A stretch of DNA of 64,000 bases. Origin: Lingula anatina (lineage: Eukaryota > Brachiopoda > Lingulata > Lingulida > Lingulidae). The stretch is taken from the NCBI RefSeq assembly GCF_001039355.2, contig NW_019773870.1:439870-503869 (forward strand), given 5' to 3'. Position numbers and translations under genes: made by a program. The notes under the pieces were generated by a model. It saw nothing but the letters and a program-made list of their open reading frames with translations. It was not told where the DNA came from and searched no databases. Shown in pieces: positions 36,367 to 49,090 of this stretch; position 1 is the stretch's first letter; each line of letters starts with the position of its first letter.

Positions 36367-39133
36367 TGGAAGTGGGGCATGCTCACCACCACAAATTTCA
36401 CGTGGAGGACCAACCGATCCTTATATAGATACGTGTATATTGCAGATTTCGACCGGTAGCCCGTCTTCCACACTATCCCAAAGACTCGTCTTCCCATACT
36501 TGTACCGGACAATCGGCTCATTGCTAGACGTTATCACCATAGAAGTGGATTTTGTCAAGCGCTTCGGTTGGACCCGCGTGGCGTTGCTTGCGGAGGACAA
36601 GGAGCTGGTTACAGAGGTAAAGTGGATACTGACATTTCCAGTGGACTGACAGCATAATATTTCTTTGCCTTTGAAGGAAATCTAGTATTATTATTTGCCT
36701 GTATATCACGCATGAAATGTAAAATTAGGCTCATGTAACGAATTTGATTAATAAGTAAAACGAATTTTTTCATTTTAGCGGCTTTTGGCGGCAATTAAAA
36801 TTGCTGCATGTCTGCATGCAAAACCTATACATTTGTTTGAAGAAATATTGGGTTCTTTTAAAGAACAACTGTGTTTGCTTTTTCTTTCAGAGTAGATGTC
36901 GAAAGAAGTGGAAATTCTCCTAAGACAGTCGGGCATAGAAATTGTCACTTCTGTATTCTATAGAGTAGAGCAGCTGGGCCAAGTGATGGAAGAACTGAAG
37001 GCGAGACTTTAATCATAAGTGAATGGATTTAAACTGCAATACAAATTTCTTGGTTTAAAACGAAGCCGAATTAAGCTATCCAAGATATAATGGGAGAGAT
37101 GCATCATTCCTTGTGTTCAATGGTGTCTTTCTCCTATATTTGCCCTACTTGATACACATTCAATATCCTTCATATAAAATTAGATAGTTTTTTCTGTCAT
37201 TCTAGGAACTGGACGCAAGGGTAATTATGCATCACACTCACGGACACGGCTCATCGCTTTGTCATGTGTTTTGTCAGGTAAGGTTAAAATGATAGCGCAC
37301 AACTTGCCTGTTATGGGCTGAACCAACGAGCCGCCAAAGTACAGGTAATCCGGTAGTTTTATAAACACTATCTGCCGGTGTAATAGTAATCCAGGTTCCC
37401 CAGGATAGGACCTCGGTTCCTGGTAATGATTACTTGGGAATGCTAGTCCTACTGGGACTAAGGTTCCTGGCTCATAATTATAGTAGGTAGGACTGGCGGA
37501 CTTTTATTCCTGTTACACCTTTGACAGTAATGGAAGTCCCTATCCAACAATACGGTTAAATGATGCAATTATAAATGTATATGAATATGCAACTTCGGCT
37601 CGTCTGTGTAGTGGTTAACGTGCAAGACCACAGGGTAAATGTTCTTGAATCGCCATGTTACGTCCTTGGGTTCGAGACCTACCTTTGACATCACCTTCCC
37701 CTCCCCCAACCCCCACTGATGTTTTTAATGTATACTATTCTAAATTATTTGATTATTACACTTACATGTACAACTAGTTTTTTTTTAAGCCCCAAAGCGC
37801 CAAAATACCAAAGGGATATAACAGGACATTATATATAATTTCAAATTCTAAACTGTCTTGATTTGCCTTAAATCCAAGAGCAAATTTCCATTGAGTTTGG
37901 GTTTATTTTTCAATTTTCAATTTCTTTCAGTGTAAACCGAAAAATTAATCTAAGAACGGAGATCCCGTGTTTTGTGTAAAGCGATATTCCCCTCATTTGA
38001 AGGCTAAGTAGATCTATAACACATGCAAAAATATGCGTTTACTACAAGAAAAATACACAAAATGAAATTAATGAAGAAAAGCTATGGGAACCGTGTTGTT
38101 TTTGTTACTTCATTAATATGTATATAAACTGCTTATCGGGACATAAAAACACCGTAATATATTAAAATAAAATGAAATAAAGCAAACCTTTAATTTACCT
38201 CTAAATCTAGTAGTCCTAGGAATGGAAGTCCGGGTTTCCATATGAGTACTACAGGTTTGGTTGGTCGGAGTCTTGGGATTAGTACATGTTTATGGGACGA
38301 ATGTCACTTGTACATTTAGTAGTTGGAAACGACCTACAGTTCCTAGCGGCCTTCCCGTCACTTCGGTAGCTAGACAACGACAATCCAATCCGAAGTGTAA
38401 CTGGCTACGCTTACACGCTACACTTCTTGGGACTGAAAATGCAATAAAAGTACCATTATGTATTTAGTTTTTGGCATTTTCCAGTCGTACTTACATTCTT
38501 TGCTTTTATTTGCTATCAGCTTTTATTTGCTAACATATATCTTAAACAAGACAATGGCGGAGACTGACTGTATCAAACACAAATTGACCCTCTTGTTTCT
38601 CTCCCTAATAGATTGGTTCTGTGGTTCTGAAAAGGTGTCGTGTTTAACCCTTGGAAAGATGAAAGTGCTTGATTAAGTTTTACTTTTTCAAAGGGGAGAT
38701 AGAGTGTTACATGTACATGTACCGTATGACAGTATCTGCGTAAGGCAGCTCTGTATCCAACACAATATTCCACACTTTTTAAAAATGACATAGAACATAT
38801 ATTTGACATAGGATGTGGTTTGCTTATCTTTTTTTTTATTATTATTCAAACAGGCATACAAATATGGCTTGATTGGAAAGAAATATGTTTGGCTGACATT
38901 GATGCAACATGTCAAAGATTACCGCAACTTAGCATCCAACATGCATCAAAAAGGACAACTCTCTTGTAACGCAGAGCAGGTGGTCCAAGCGGCAGAAGGG
39001 CAGTTCATTATATTCCGTGCTGACGCTAAACATGCTAGCGAAGTTGGATATGAATCATTACGGGCATTTACAGTAAAGGTACCTGTATACCTATACGCTT
39101 ACGCATGTGGACACACACACAGCGGCCATGCAT

Positions 39134-39172
<39 letters not shown>

Positions 39173-40766
39173 TATCGTGCAGGCATTTCAAGCTGTAATA
39201 TCAACAATACATAGTCTCTTTAATACGGAAATCTTGTGAACTTAAAGAGTAGTAAACTCTGTCGATGAGCGACGTTGTTGATATCTGTATATACGCGGGC
39301 GCATTGTTTTAGGATCATGCAGAAATTTTGAGGGAAATGAAAGAACAACCTTGGTACAATGATGACACCAGAATAATACTATATCAAGTGAATTATGACG
39401 CCATATGGGCGGCTGCATTGGCCTTAAACAAGAGTCTGCCTCGTCTTCCGCCAAGAGCGATCACCAACTTCAGGTACACCGATCTGAGCACGGTGACGGA
39501 CGCTCTGATGCCAGAAATGAATTGCACCAACTTCTTCGGGGCGTCGGTAAGTATTTCAAGGTTTTTCAGATGTCTTATAATGCAGGGGAAGAGTTAATCG
39601 ACAAGATTCTCTGAAATGGGGCTTTTTTTGTGTTTTCACTATTATTGTCTTAAAAACTAGCAGGCAAGTCATAGCTCTTAATGTATTTTCACATTTCCAG
39701 AGAGACATATTTGAAGTGAATTCATTGTTTTCTTCTATTAACTATTCCGTAAGTTTTTGGTGGGGTCAGAGACAAAATGTTTTTCTATGGTTTTCACTTG
39801 TAGGGTACAGAGAGGGGACATTGCCTGACTTTGACTCGGATCTAAAGTTATACTTTCATGGGAGATATATAGAAGTAACTTGTAAGCTACACTGTAAGGG
39901 AGGAACACGTGCTTAACCTCCCCACCCCCCAAAAAAATAAATAAATAAATAAATAAAAATAAATAAATAAAAAAATAAAACACAAACCCGTCATTGCTTA
40001 TGTAACATTATGACATTTTGTTCTCTTTCAAGGGTCCAGTGTCTTTCTCACTGCATGGAAGTCGAATGAGCTGGCTGTCTATGGAGCAAATAAGAAGTAG
40101 GTTTTAAGCATTCATCCAGATGTAATGTAATAAAGCCACACACAACCACCTCCTCTCCGACAGCCACTAGTCAAGCAAACACTCATATTATTGTACCACC
40201 AGGCGCTGGCGGTACACATGGTTTAAGTCCCGACCCGCCCGTTCCGCCGGCTCAGCCGCCAAGTCACCGTTACCGCTTCTCCTCCTAGACTATAAGGGCC
40301 TACGTACCCATCTCTTGGATTTAGGTCAAATATAACTTTGAACTTGAATAGGAAGTCATATACTGGCAATCCAAATGTGACCTTGAAATTGACCTTTGGC
40401 CTCTAATTCACCGTGAACTGGACTTTGCAACTTTTCTATCCGTTATGTCTCCCAAACTAGCAGAATTATGCCTATAGTTACTATTGAATTTGAATGGGCA
40501 CCCTTACTGTGATCTTTAAATTTACCTTTGACCTACTTTTCGACATGAGCCGCACTTCACAAATTTGGAATTAACCTATTTTTACCCATGATTTTGTTTT
40601 AAATGGTATTCTTCAACAAAAATATTGAGAACTTTTGTTTACTGCATTGTACAGCTTGTCAAGCACAGCATCGTAAGCGGTGCATCCATACGAATGCGCT
40701 TGCTACAGCTGGTGGTACAATACCCGGAGGAGGTATCGCCTCTCTGATTCTCTAGTTAATATTATT

Positions 40767-40797
<31 letters not shown>

Positions 40798-43700
40798 TTA
40801 TTCGTTTTTAATTAAGCAGACGAGTTACACAATACCAAACATTATATGTACACCAGTGAGCCCATGCCGACACATTCAACAACCGTGGAAAAATTGTTTC
40901 AAATATAAATTGCAATTCAGTTGCTTTAGTGTGCGTCTGTGTTTCCGTGTGTGTGCGTTTGCTCGAGTGTGTGAGTGTGATAGAGAAGAAGAGGTGTATG
41001 CATGCATCCAGTTCTTTATCTATGCCCTCTACGTATAAAGTAATTTATATCCTGAAATCAATGATAAATTGGTATCCTATTTCTGATTTCAGACGGTACA
41101 GCTATATTGTTTGGTATTTATGACCAGAAATCCCGGAACATCACGTTGTCGGAGAAGATTAATGACCTGTGGTATTCTCATGGTGCGTTCTGCGGGTGTT
41201 CTAAATATTCAGTGCACTGATCACCAAACACTAAAATTCATTCAACATTATTTTATTGTCTGAACCCAAGCAGTATGTCGACTTCATAGATCTATCTCCT
41301 CATATTTTCGCCTTCGTTTATTTATATACGCCTGTCATAAATAAATAGAATAGGGAAAACATTCAGTTTCGGCAAGGAAAGTTACAGAAACAGTGCTTTT
41401 TTTTCAGCTAAAATGTTAACTTCCCTGCTGATGCACAGTGGAAACCATCTGTTGAATCCATGTTGGGTTTGGCTTTGATGTCCATGCAGCTTCCGCATGG
41501 GCTTTATTTATGTATTTATTTATTTATTTATTTGGAGGGTGGCGGGTCGTCCAAGTGGACTAGCTGTCTTGTAAATAGTTCTAAGTGTGTAATCACCCGA
41601 TGCCTTCTGAGCAGCTGTGTAAGACATATTTTTTTTCTCTCCATAGGTGGCTCCATACCTCAGTCTGGGTACAGGACGGTCCGAAAAGTACTGGTTGTCG
41701 CAGACGAACTAAAAATAGCCTTTACTGTGATCGCTGTGATATCAATTCTTATCACTGTTGCGTTCCTTTTAATAACGATTGTTAAATGGAAGACGCAGTA
41801 CGTATTGGAACCAGCTCTGGCAGGAATGCGTTCATATAACTGTCATAAAGTGTGTAAATTTAATCAATCATAGATCAATATCTGACAGGTGCGAATAAGC
41901 GACCCATTTCAAGAATTTTTGTTCACATGGGAAGGATATTTTAAGTTTTATTGCACTAATTGTCATTCATATGTTTTCTGACTGCAAAAGCACCGGTGTG
42001 ACAGGAATGACAGTAAATTTCCCATTACTTTGTACAGATGACATTCGTCCCATATGCTAGCTCCAATACTACGACTCACCCTAACATATACTAACCATAT
42101 GGGACCCTATAGCCTGGACTTCCATTCCTAGGACTACCATTCCTGTCACAACGACATACACGATCACAACTAACACAATATAATTTAATATTAAGGTTAA
42201 TTCAAAACTCATGGCCACTGATGAACAGCACCATTGCACTGGGATGCATCTTCCTGGCTGTCAGTGTCATTCTTCAAGGTGAGCAGCCTTGCAAGTCGAT
42301 TTCAGTGTATCTTTTTATGTACAGACACATCTAGCCGTCACCAAACATATAGCCATCACCTGCGTCTGTCGTCGCCGTCGTCGCCGTTAAAGGAAAACCA
42401 TGTCACTTGCTCTTCTTAAACTTACAGAAAAGTAACATATGACTAAAATACAGCTTTATATGGTAGACTTATCTTAATGGTTAACTTATCTGGATTTTTT
42501 TATTTATTTATTTATTTTTTAAGAATTAAAATTTCCACATATCGCCATTTTCAAAGTGTGACTTTGAACTTCCATAGGCTTGAAGAAGTCACATTTTCAG
42601 AATATCCATGATGCTTTTATTTCGTTATTAAAAATTAACAGCATAATGTAATGTTGAATCAAAATTGAAGAAAACTTTATCTTGGACACATTTGCCATGA
42701 ATTTTACTTATGATTATCAAACTTGATTCTCAAAGGTTTATAGGACTGAAGTGCAGATTTTGTTGGAAAAATCAGTGTGATTGCTTTCTGTTTTGGAAGC
42801 AGTGCTGTTCTGTATGAAATGTTCATTTTCAGAGAGTGCTATATGATGCTATATGGATAGTGTTCAGTGTGTGATTTTCACTTGGGTAATCACTGGCTAA
42901 ATTCAGAGCTATTAAGCCACTTACCTAATTAACTTTCTGTGTATTTTAGTAACCCGTTTTTTAATCTTTGCTGGTGACTTCTACCGTGTTGCATTTAAGA
43001 AAAAAATAACACATTTGTTTTAGGCCCTTTTCATAGTCCGATGGTGACCCACTACAAAGCTTGTCATCTAATCCGCTAGCAGGCACTGAATATATATCCC
43101 GTGGGGAAGTTTTGAAATAGGTCGGCCAAATTTGACCCTCGGACTAAGTACTCCCCTATTCTGAAAGGGGCTTTAGTTGCATTATACGTACTATACAGGT
43201 CTATATTCTAAAACCAGATCATTTGTTCTAGGCAGTGCGACAGAGTTGCCGTCGACCAGTAATGTACCATGTAATGCCTTTGTCTGGCTGTTTGTGACTG
43301 GGTTTACACTGTCGTTTGGTACCATGCCTCTAAAGATGTGGGGAGTGTATCGCCTCTTTCGTTATCAGCAGGATTGGGTGAGTTTTTATTAATGTAATAT
43401 TGGCTTTGAGTAAAACGCAGCGTTTTATTAACATATTGCATACTGCCACATCTGTTAAATTGTCGCATACATGATATTGTCGTATTCAGCACACTGCATG
43501 TGGGACACAATTCGATAGTTATTAGCTAACTAAGAAATTAACTTAAACTTGTAGTGGTCAGCTCTTGATTCTGTCTCACATGAGCTGTACTGTGTGCATC
43601 CACTTAAATCTCACGTACAACAGACTGTCACATATCGTGAAATCCAAAACATTCTCATAGAAAGGATTGCAGGCAAATACAATGATTACCCAAGCAGACA

Positions 43701-45377
43701 CATCAACTATCAACGAAGCAAGCTACATTAAATGCTTTTATTACAGCTGCAGTGCCCGTGCTATTTCACACATAAACCACTCACATATACCTGTACCTAC
43801 CCTCTACCAGGGCGACTGATGGATTTTTACGGATATTCACAGATATACGTATACCACACATATATCCACGTACATTGAATGTTGTTCATCTTTAATGTGG
43901 CAAACCAAAATGTTACGACTTCAGTTTCGGATCTTTATGTACAATATATATCTGCCAGGGTCTGCAAGTAGAACTGCGCATGCTGTCTGGAGTTGCCGTA
44001 CTGTTGGTTATTGATATTTTGATGCTGCTTATCTGGCAGTTGACTGACCCACTCGTGGTGGAAGATAAGCTTTTACCCGAAATTGTAAGTTGACCTATAC
44101 TGGTGGTCTCCACCATGTATATGTACCTTGTGAAAGAGAATATATTGCTTTTAGACTCAACTACTTATCAAGTTGGTAATTGGTCTTTTTTTCAAAGTCA
44201 CATTGCTTTAGTACTTTTTTCATATTGTACCAAAGGTGGCACATGTGCGACCAGTACATTAGCTCAGCTGCTGCCTCACAGTTTGTCTTGAATATAATAT
44301 TACCCCTGTTCCTTCTTTAAATTAGAGAGATGGTGCCAAGATGGTGCGGTATCAGACCTTCTATCGCCAATGTCACAGCGGGAGCGCTATGGGCTGGACC
44401 ATTGCGTTTATCGTGTACAAAGGTCTGCTGTTGCTGGTCTCTGTTTGCTTGGCCTGGCCTACCTGGTACGTGAACCAATATGTACACCGTAACATCCAAC
44501 ACACTATCTGTCGCATCCAGAACACTTTCAAATCTTCGAATCACGTCAGACACAACATGGAAACACATTATTGACATAATGCTTGAAGTTTACTTTCAGA
44601 CATTTTTACTGTATTCCCTGTATATATAGGGTCTGTAGTTTCTACCTACGTCATGGATACAACTTTCGGTTCTACTTATATTATTATACTGCTATTTGAT
44701 ATAACGTAATATTTGCATTAGTTTCTTATTTTTCTAGGGTGATGTCGGTGAAGAGAGATACTGGTGACAGCAGTCTGGTTGGTTTTGCTATGGTTATCAT
44801 TGCCTTGGCGACTGTTGTCGGAGTTCCAGTAGGTGTCCTCGTACAAGAAGAGCCCAGTGTCAACTTTGGGGTCGTAGCTGGCTTCACGCTCTTCGCTATC
44901 ATAACTACGGTTTTGTTGCTTTTGATTCCCAAGGTAAAACACTATTTTAAAATGGCACTTTTATTTGACTGTTTGATTTAAGCAAAAAAATTAAATCAGC
45001 GAAGTATTCATTTTTTGCCATGAAAGAAAGATACAGATACTGAGGATGGACACCAAGCGAGTTGACGTATATACTTGTGAAAACTATTTCATGCTTTTGT
45101 ATGGATTAATTCTGAAAATTCCCGGCGGTCTGTTTGTCTTATGAATTTAATTCAGAAAGAATGAAACCAAAGAATCACGCGAAGCTTTCAACCAATCAAA
45201 CGCCAAATTTCTTTGTAATGCTGTAGCCTTTGAAACAAGGTGGGGATGTGCTTTTTAAAAATATATCTGTGATTCTTACAGCTCATGGAACTCAAGAGGG
45301 GGGAGATGGAACCGTCGCTTTGGTCGCCATTGCGGCTCTACGTCGAGGAGTTCTTCAATGACGCAGGTGATAAGTAG
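33141..45377 (+). CDS. GABA-B receptor-like class C GPCR, copy B (16 coding exons, 756 aa)
   Basis: Coding exons: 33231-33437 (exon from acceptor at 33140), 35227-35391, 36446-36616, 36896-37000, 37206-37277, 38854-39078, 39313-39546, 40033-40096, 41093-41182, 41647-41797, 42196-42278, 43232-43377, 43959-44084, 44326-44465, 44738-44933, 45282-45377 (stop TAG). Phases and architecture equal copy A. Exon 12 is 12 bp longer, adding four residues before TM3. Exon 4 ends in AAG followed by GCGAGA, so its donor is GC instead of GT. Ectodomain substitutions are clustered (GSPS for GSSS in exon 3, THGH for SNKQ in exon 5, RL for HI in exon 7), while exon 14 (TM5) encodes the same residues as A. Intron 2 contains an assembly gap and intron 1 a Tc1-type insertion. 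No stop or frameshift was found. The expected role is a membrane receptor with unknown ligand. Confidence 0.9.
34083..35093 (-). mobile_element. 1.0-kb Tc1-type element in intron 1 of receptor B
   Basis: Inverted termini begin CAACATTGGTCAAAAAGG and extend over about 115 bp (both sides contain GGGACAACCTTTTTGACC-type text and ACAGCTGTRAATT). The right side is followed by TA; the left TA has become TT. The empty site is in unit A at about 14656 (CACTATATAGAC). The interior minus strand carries a decayed DDE-transposase C-terminus (LSPDINPTEHLWHELECAL-like, near 34590). Same family as 50873-52497. Confidence 0.85.
35511..35952. repeat. Unit B-specific sequence before the gap
   Basis: Unrelated to unit A. 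It contains a direct repeat of CATTCACAACGATT (at 35661 and 35924), whose second copy runs straight into the gap. No gene was recognised. Confidence 0.5.
35953..36334. other. Assembly gap (Ns)
   Basis: 382 undetermined bases, followed by poly-T at 36335-36365. It lies in intron 2 of receptor B, about 110 bp before exon 3. Confidence 1.
37376..38210 (+). mobile_element. Non-autonomous element with tRNA-like module in intron 5 of receptor B
   Basis: Starts CCGGTGTAATAGTAATCC, carries AGTCC-rich text (37390-37550), the tRNA-like segment 37598-37685, and a tail related in reverse to 25850-26150. Unit A has only a short remnant here (16420-16500). It is the inverted relative of 25280-26690. Confidence 0.6.
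37598..37685 (+). other. tRNA-like (SINE-type) module
   Basis: GTGTAGTGGTTAACGTGC (A-box-like) and GGGTTCGAGACCTACC (B box) occur in tRNA order about 50 bp apart. It is the second copy of the module at 26293-26392, diverged between the boxes. It is not a functional tRNA by structure. Confidence 0.55.
40191..40755. mobile_element. About 0.56-kb insertion with TGTACCACCAG ends, unit B only
   Basis: Inserted within an (ATT)n tract that is continuous in unit A (18340-18373). Inverted ends are TGTACCACCAG near 40193 and CTGGTGGTACA near 40712, with a short tail to 40755. The interior has repeated TGACCTT-type words and no open frame. Confidence 0.65.
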
Positions 45378-45963
45378 CATTTTCGTGCCACTGAGCACGG
45401 AGATGCTAATGCAAGTGACGACAACCAAGGCGATGGAAGAACAGCACAAATCTAGGTTGTGGCTTAATTATGGCTGCGTTCAAAGTGCTGTCACGGTTTT
45501 TGTCGTTAACTCAGTGAATGGACATTTTTTTCAACCCCTCATTCCACCGTGGATGACTTTATATGATTGGCCGTTTTACATATTTGTTAAGGATATTGCA
45601 AATGGTTAAATTTGTCAATTCATATTTTACTGTACAATACCCTGTATATTCAATAACAATGGTACAGGTGACTGCATGTAAACACTTAGATCTATAATGC
45701 TTATATATATATATTTGGAATATTTTAAATACATCACTGTTAAAATTTATTTTTTAAAGATATAATGGTATAAATTTTATGTACAGCTGTTATCGTCTCA
45801 CAACAAAAAAATTTCACCATCAACCTCAACAATCGTTAAAATCATTTTGTATGTTACCAAGTTTCTATACTTATTCTGTTGCAACAGTACGTACTGAGAT
45901 CCAAATAGGACTTTGTTCAATTTGTGCTTTAACTTATTCGGCATCAACTGTTTCTGTTAGTTT

Positions 45964-45969
45964 AATAAA
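45964..45969 (+). terminator. Candidate polyadenylation signal of receptor B
   Basis: AATAAA at the position equivalent to 24169 in unit A, about 590 bp after the stop. Confidence 0.45.
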
Positions 45970-46039
45970 TCGCATATATTGTATATTTAGGACGTTCGTC
46001 TAGAACATTGGTATGTAATATTCCATGTCACATTTAAGT

Positions 46040-46440
46040 TTATATTGCGTTTTTAATGAACCGAATTATCATTTTAAGTATCTGGTAACTGGTAATAGAA
46101 AGCATCGTTTCAATTTTCAATGTCAGTGAGCGGACCAAAGCATTCATTGTATTTGTTGTCAGGATTTTCTGTAGACCAAAATTCAGTGTGTGCGTGAACA
46201 AACTCTTTCTTGGAGATGAAGCCGTCATTGTCAGTGTCCATGATGTTGAAACTGTAGAAAAAGCAGGTTCATCTAGAGACACAAATGTATCTACATCAAT
46301 ATCCATCATTTGAAATCTTAAAGAAAGGATATCAAACCATATTTTTCGGAACTTGCTTTCATTCATGTTGATGAGGTGATTTTGCACGAACTCATCCTCA
46401 ATTTATGTGCCTTTACTTTTGAATTTTTAGATATCAAATC
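46040..46440 (-). pseudogene. EF-hand protein pseudogene, unit B
   Basis: Same relic as 24247-24660, but about 33 bp between the two calcium loops are deleted (between short GATGT direct repeats). Both loop sequences remain. Decayed in both units. Confidence 0.6.
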
Positions 46441-46640
46441 TCTCAACTAGGCACGGCATTGGTTCCCACAGATATTTGGATTGATCTATCTTTCTGGGGA
46501 GTCCCACTAAATTGCAGTCAACTTGACCGGCTTAAATGTCTGTCGCTCCTAGTAAAGCTATTAGGGGGTAATTATCTTGAACTGGGTCCCCGTGCCTAGA
46601 TCGATCCTTCTGGATTGATCTAACTCCCTGGGGAGTCTCA

Positions 46641-46771
46641 CTAATTGCTGTCAACTAACCGGCTTAAACATATGTCACGCCTACCGAATCAGCTGGGGGT
46701 AAAGATAAATACCCTCTAACAGCTATACTAGGCGTGACAGACATTTAAGCCGGTTGGTTGACAGCAATTAG
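46641..46771. repeat. Hairpin-forming MITE-like repeat, unit B
   Basis: CTAATTGCTGTCAACTAACC at the left pairs with GGTTGGTTGACAGCAATTAG at the right, with inner pairing GTCACGCCTA/TAGGCGTGAC. It is adjacent to a second, degraded copy (46498-46640), and the right flank is tandemly duplicated (about 46745-46870). Confidence 0.7.
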
Positions 46772-47250
46772 AATTTTCTTCTGAAATACATGTATATTAC
46801 AGTGCAGCCATTTAAGCCGGTTGGTTGACAGCAATTAGAATTTTCTTCTGAAATACATGTATATTACAGTACCGCACGTTTAACATAAAATACATGAATG
46901 AATGTATATATTTAAATACTACTGAAGAATGTTGGTATTTTTTATTGACTTTCGCTGATAATGGCATAAGCATGTGGAATGTTTGTGCAAAATAAAATAG
47001 GTTTCTAATATGTTTTAGAAAAATATATAATAATATGTATCATTTTCATTACCAAGCAGGCCTACAATTAAAATATGAATCAAACATTTTTTTAGACAAA
47101 AATCGTCAAGTTTCATTTACTCTGCAGTATCTCTGTCGGCCACCTCCATATTTTCTGCTGTACAGTAACCATGATCCGTCGCCGTTTACATCGAAGACCC
47201 TAAATAGGGTGCGCATCTTGCGCTTCCAATAAACCAGTCAGTTGCCGGTA

Positions 47251-47880
47251 TTTGATAGGCTGAAGAATTAAAAAAAAAAAAAAAAACGTAATACCTCTGT
47301 TCGAATTGCTTGTTGAATCTTATCAAACTTTAAAGTCAAGCGGTGGATTTCAGTTTTGATCAGTGTTGAATAATTAAAACTATTATGACATTGTAGTGTT
47401 ACATGTCAGGACCTCCACCCTTGGCACATCAAATTAATTTAACATGCATATTGAACGAGTGCTTTTGTCAAATGATTGACACTTATCTGAACCAAATATC
47501 AGTACATGTATAATGTTTCAAATATTTTTAATGAAGAAATATTGCAGAATTTCGTTGAATTATGTCCTGAAAATTGATGTTTGCACAGACACTGGTATTT
47601 TCTGCTTAACTCCTTTGCTTTATATGTTGCAGGAAAGAAAGTAGGTCGTATTTACATTTACGTCCAGAAATGTGACAATGTTTAGTTTTAAGCCATTTTC
47701 CACCCCGTATACCATGTAGATTATAAGATACGTGTCCCTCGATATCGTTTCAAACCATTTCCATAATCGAGTGTAAATTATGTTTATATATTTTGTATAA
47801 AATACTCTAAAATAATAAATATTAAAGGCCGTAAACCACACGAAATGTGCCAATTTTTGCTAGGTCGTCAATAAAAAGCA
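47251..47880. other. Closing segment of unit B, no gene
   Basis: Matches 26690-27420. AT-rich; no exon recognised. Ends by a (CATA)n/(CA)n run at 47886-47912. Confidence 0.55.
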
Positions 47881-48183
47881 TTACAGCACACATACATACA
47901 TACATACACACACAGACCTTGACACAAAACATCTGATTCATGAAACAAAAATCTGTAGTTAAGAACTACGGTACACGCAAATAATCTGCGGCGCTGGTAA
48001 AGCGAACATGGGGGACAAGTGTTTTCAACCACTGTTAGAGGGTCAGTCCGTTGGTAAGATAAACTAGACAATTTCGAGCGTAAAAAGCATGTTGCTCGCG
48101 TCAACTCAACCACCATTATTGATATTGATATTCATCATAATTGTTATTGAGGCATTATGATAGTATTACTAATCACATGGTTC

Positions 48184-48214
48184 CCTACCCTCTCTCTCTC
48201 TCTCTTGCACACAC

Positions 48215-48259
<45 letters not shown>

Positions 48260-49090
48260 GGCATACATGTATATATTGACATAAACATATTTCAATATTC
48301 GCAGCCTACCATAATAGATACAGTAAGTGAAACTGCTGAAAAACAAAACATTATGGTTGAACGGGAATTTAGGCAAATGCACTTAATTGTTAGTCCCATG
48401 TCACAGTTCTCTCAGCAGCTGACTTGTGGCCTCACACAAAATATTCCACCAATATTTATAGCTGGCTATTATAAATACATGACAACGAAATCCCCAAACA
48501 AATCTGAGTGAGGTTATGGGATAACTCAATTAAAATATAACAGGATAACATATCCCTTTCCCCACTATTCAACCTATAGGTGATTGGGCAAAATTCTATA
48601 TGCTGCTAGGGGACAAATGTCTTAGGCAGGAATTCCACTGAGCTCTATAACACATTCTTTTTGAAATTTTTGTAAGGAGGTCTCCTTTCACTTACTACTA
48701 GATTCCGGGAACATGTTACCAGGGGTCGATCTACCTGCTCCAAAATCGGCGGAGGGCCCTTTGGTAGATTTTGAGACTTTGACGACATCATCCATCTGGT
48801 GTCTGGTAGAACATAGGTGGAACCTCGTTTCAGAAGCTTTAAACTAACCTCGAGACCCAAAGGTGCGTGGCAAATCCACCTGCTGGGAGGATATCGTCTA
48901 AAACGGCAATATATTGATTTTCACAAGATATTCACAGATTTGTCTAATTCATATAATTCCTGACATATTGCGTAATGCACACGCACATTACAATTACAGT
49001 AATATCTTGTCCTGGAAGAAGGTACATGCAAGGACAGGCATTCTCAACCACTATTTATGGGCCAGTCCCGTTGGTAAGATAAACTTCAAA
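48184..49090 (+). repeat. Dispersed repeat family R, plus-oriented full copy
   Basis: Starts with (CT)n(CA)n (48190-48257), then CAGTGGCA, AATATTCGCAG, a GGGAATTTAGGCAAATGCAC segment, CAGCTGACTTGTGGCC, ACATAGGTGGAACCTCG and ends near GGACAGGCATTCTCAACC. The same order occurs at 62600-63470, and in reverse at 10740-11560 and 29820-30990. No open frame; non-autonomous. Confidence 0.75.

Larger units (their letters stand above)
27437..47880 (+). repeat. Tandem duplication unit B (direct copy of about 8600-27420)
   Basis: The order of landmarks is identical in the two units: conserved flank, RTE relic (9330/28130), repeat R, leader exon (12275/31702), 283-bp MITE (13333/32755), 16-exon receptor, poly-A signal, EF-hand pseudogene (24247/46040), hairpin MITE (24741/46641), and the closing segment ending near AATAAATATTAAAGGCCGT (27362/47814). 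Differences are unit-specific insertions: 30394-30680, 34083-35093, 37376-38210 and about 40191-40755 in B, and 20517-21236 and 25280-26690 in A. Confidence 0.85.

Noticed and set aside
35905-36521. Long open frames on both strands across 36 kb
   Set aside because: They consist of the N gap plus poly-T.
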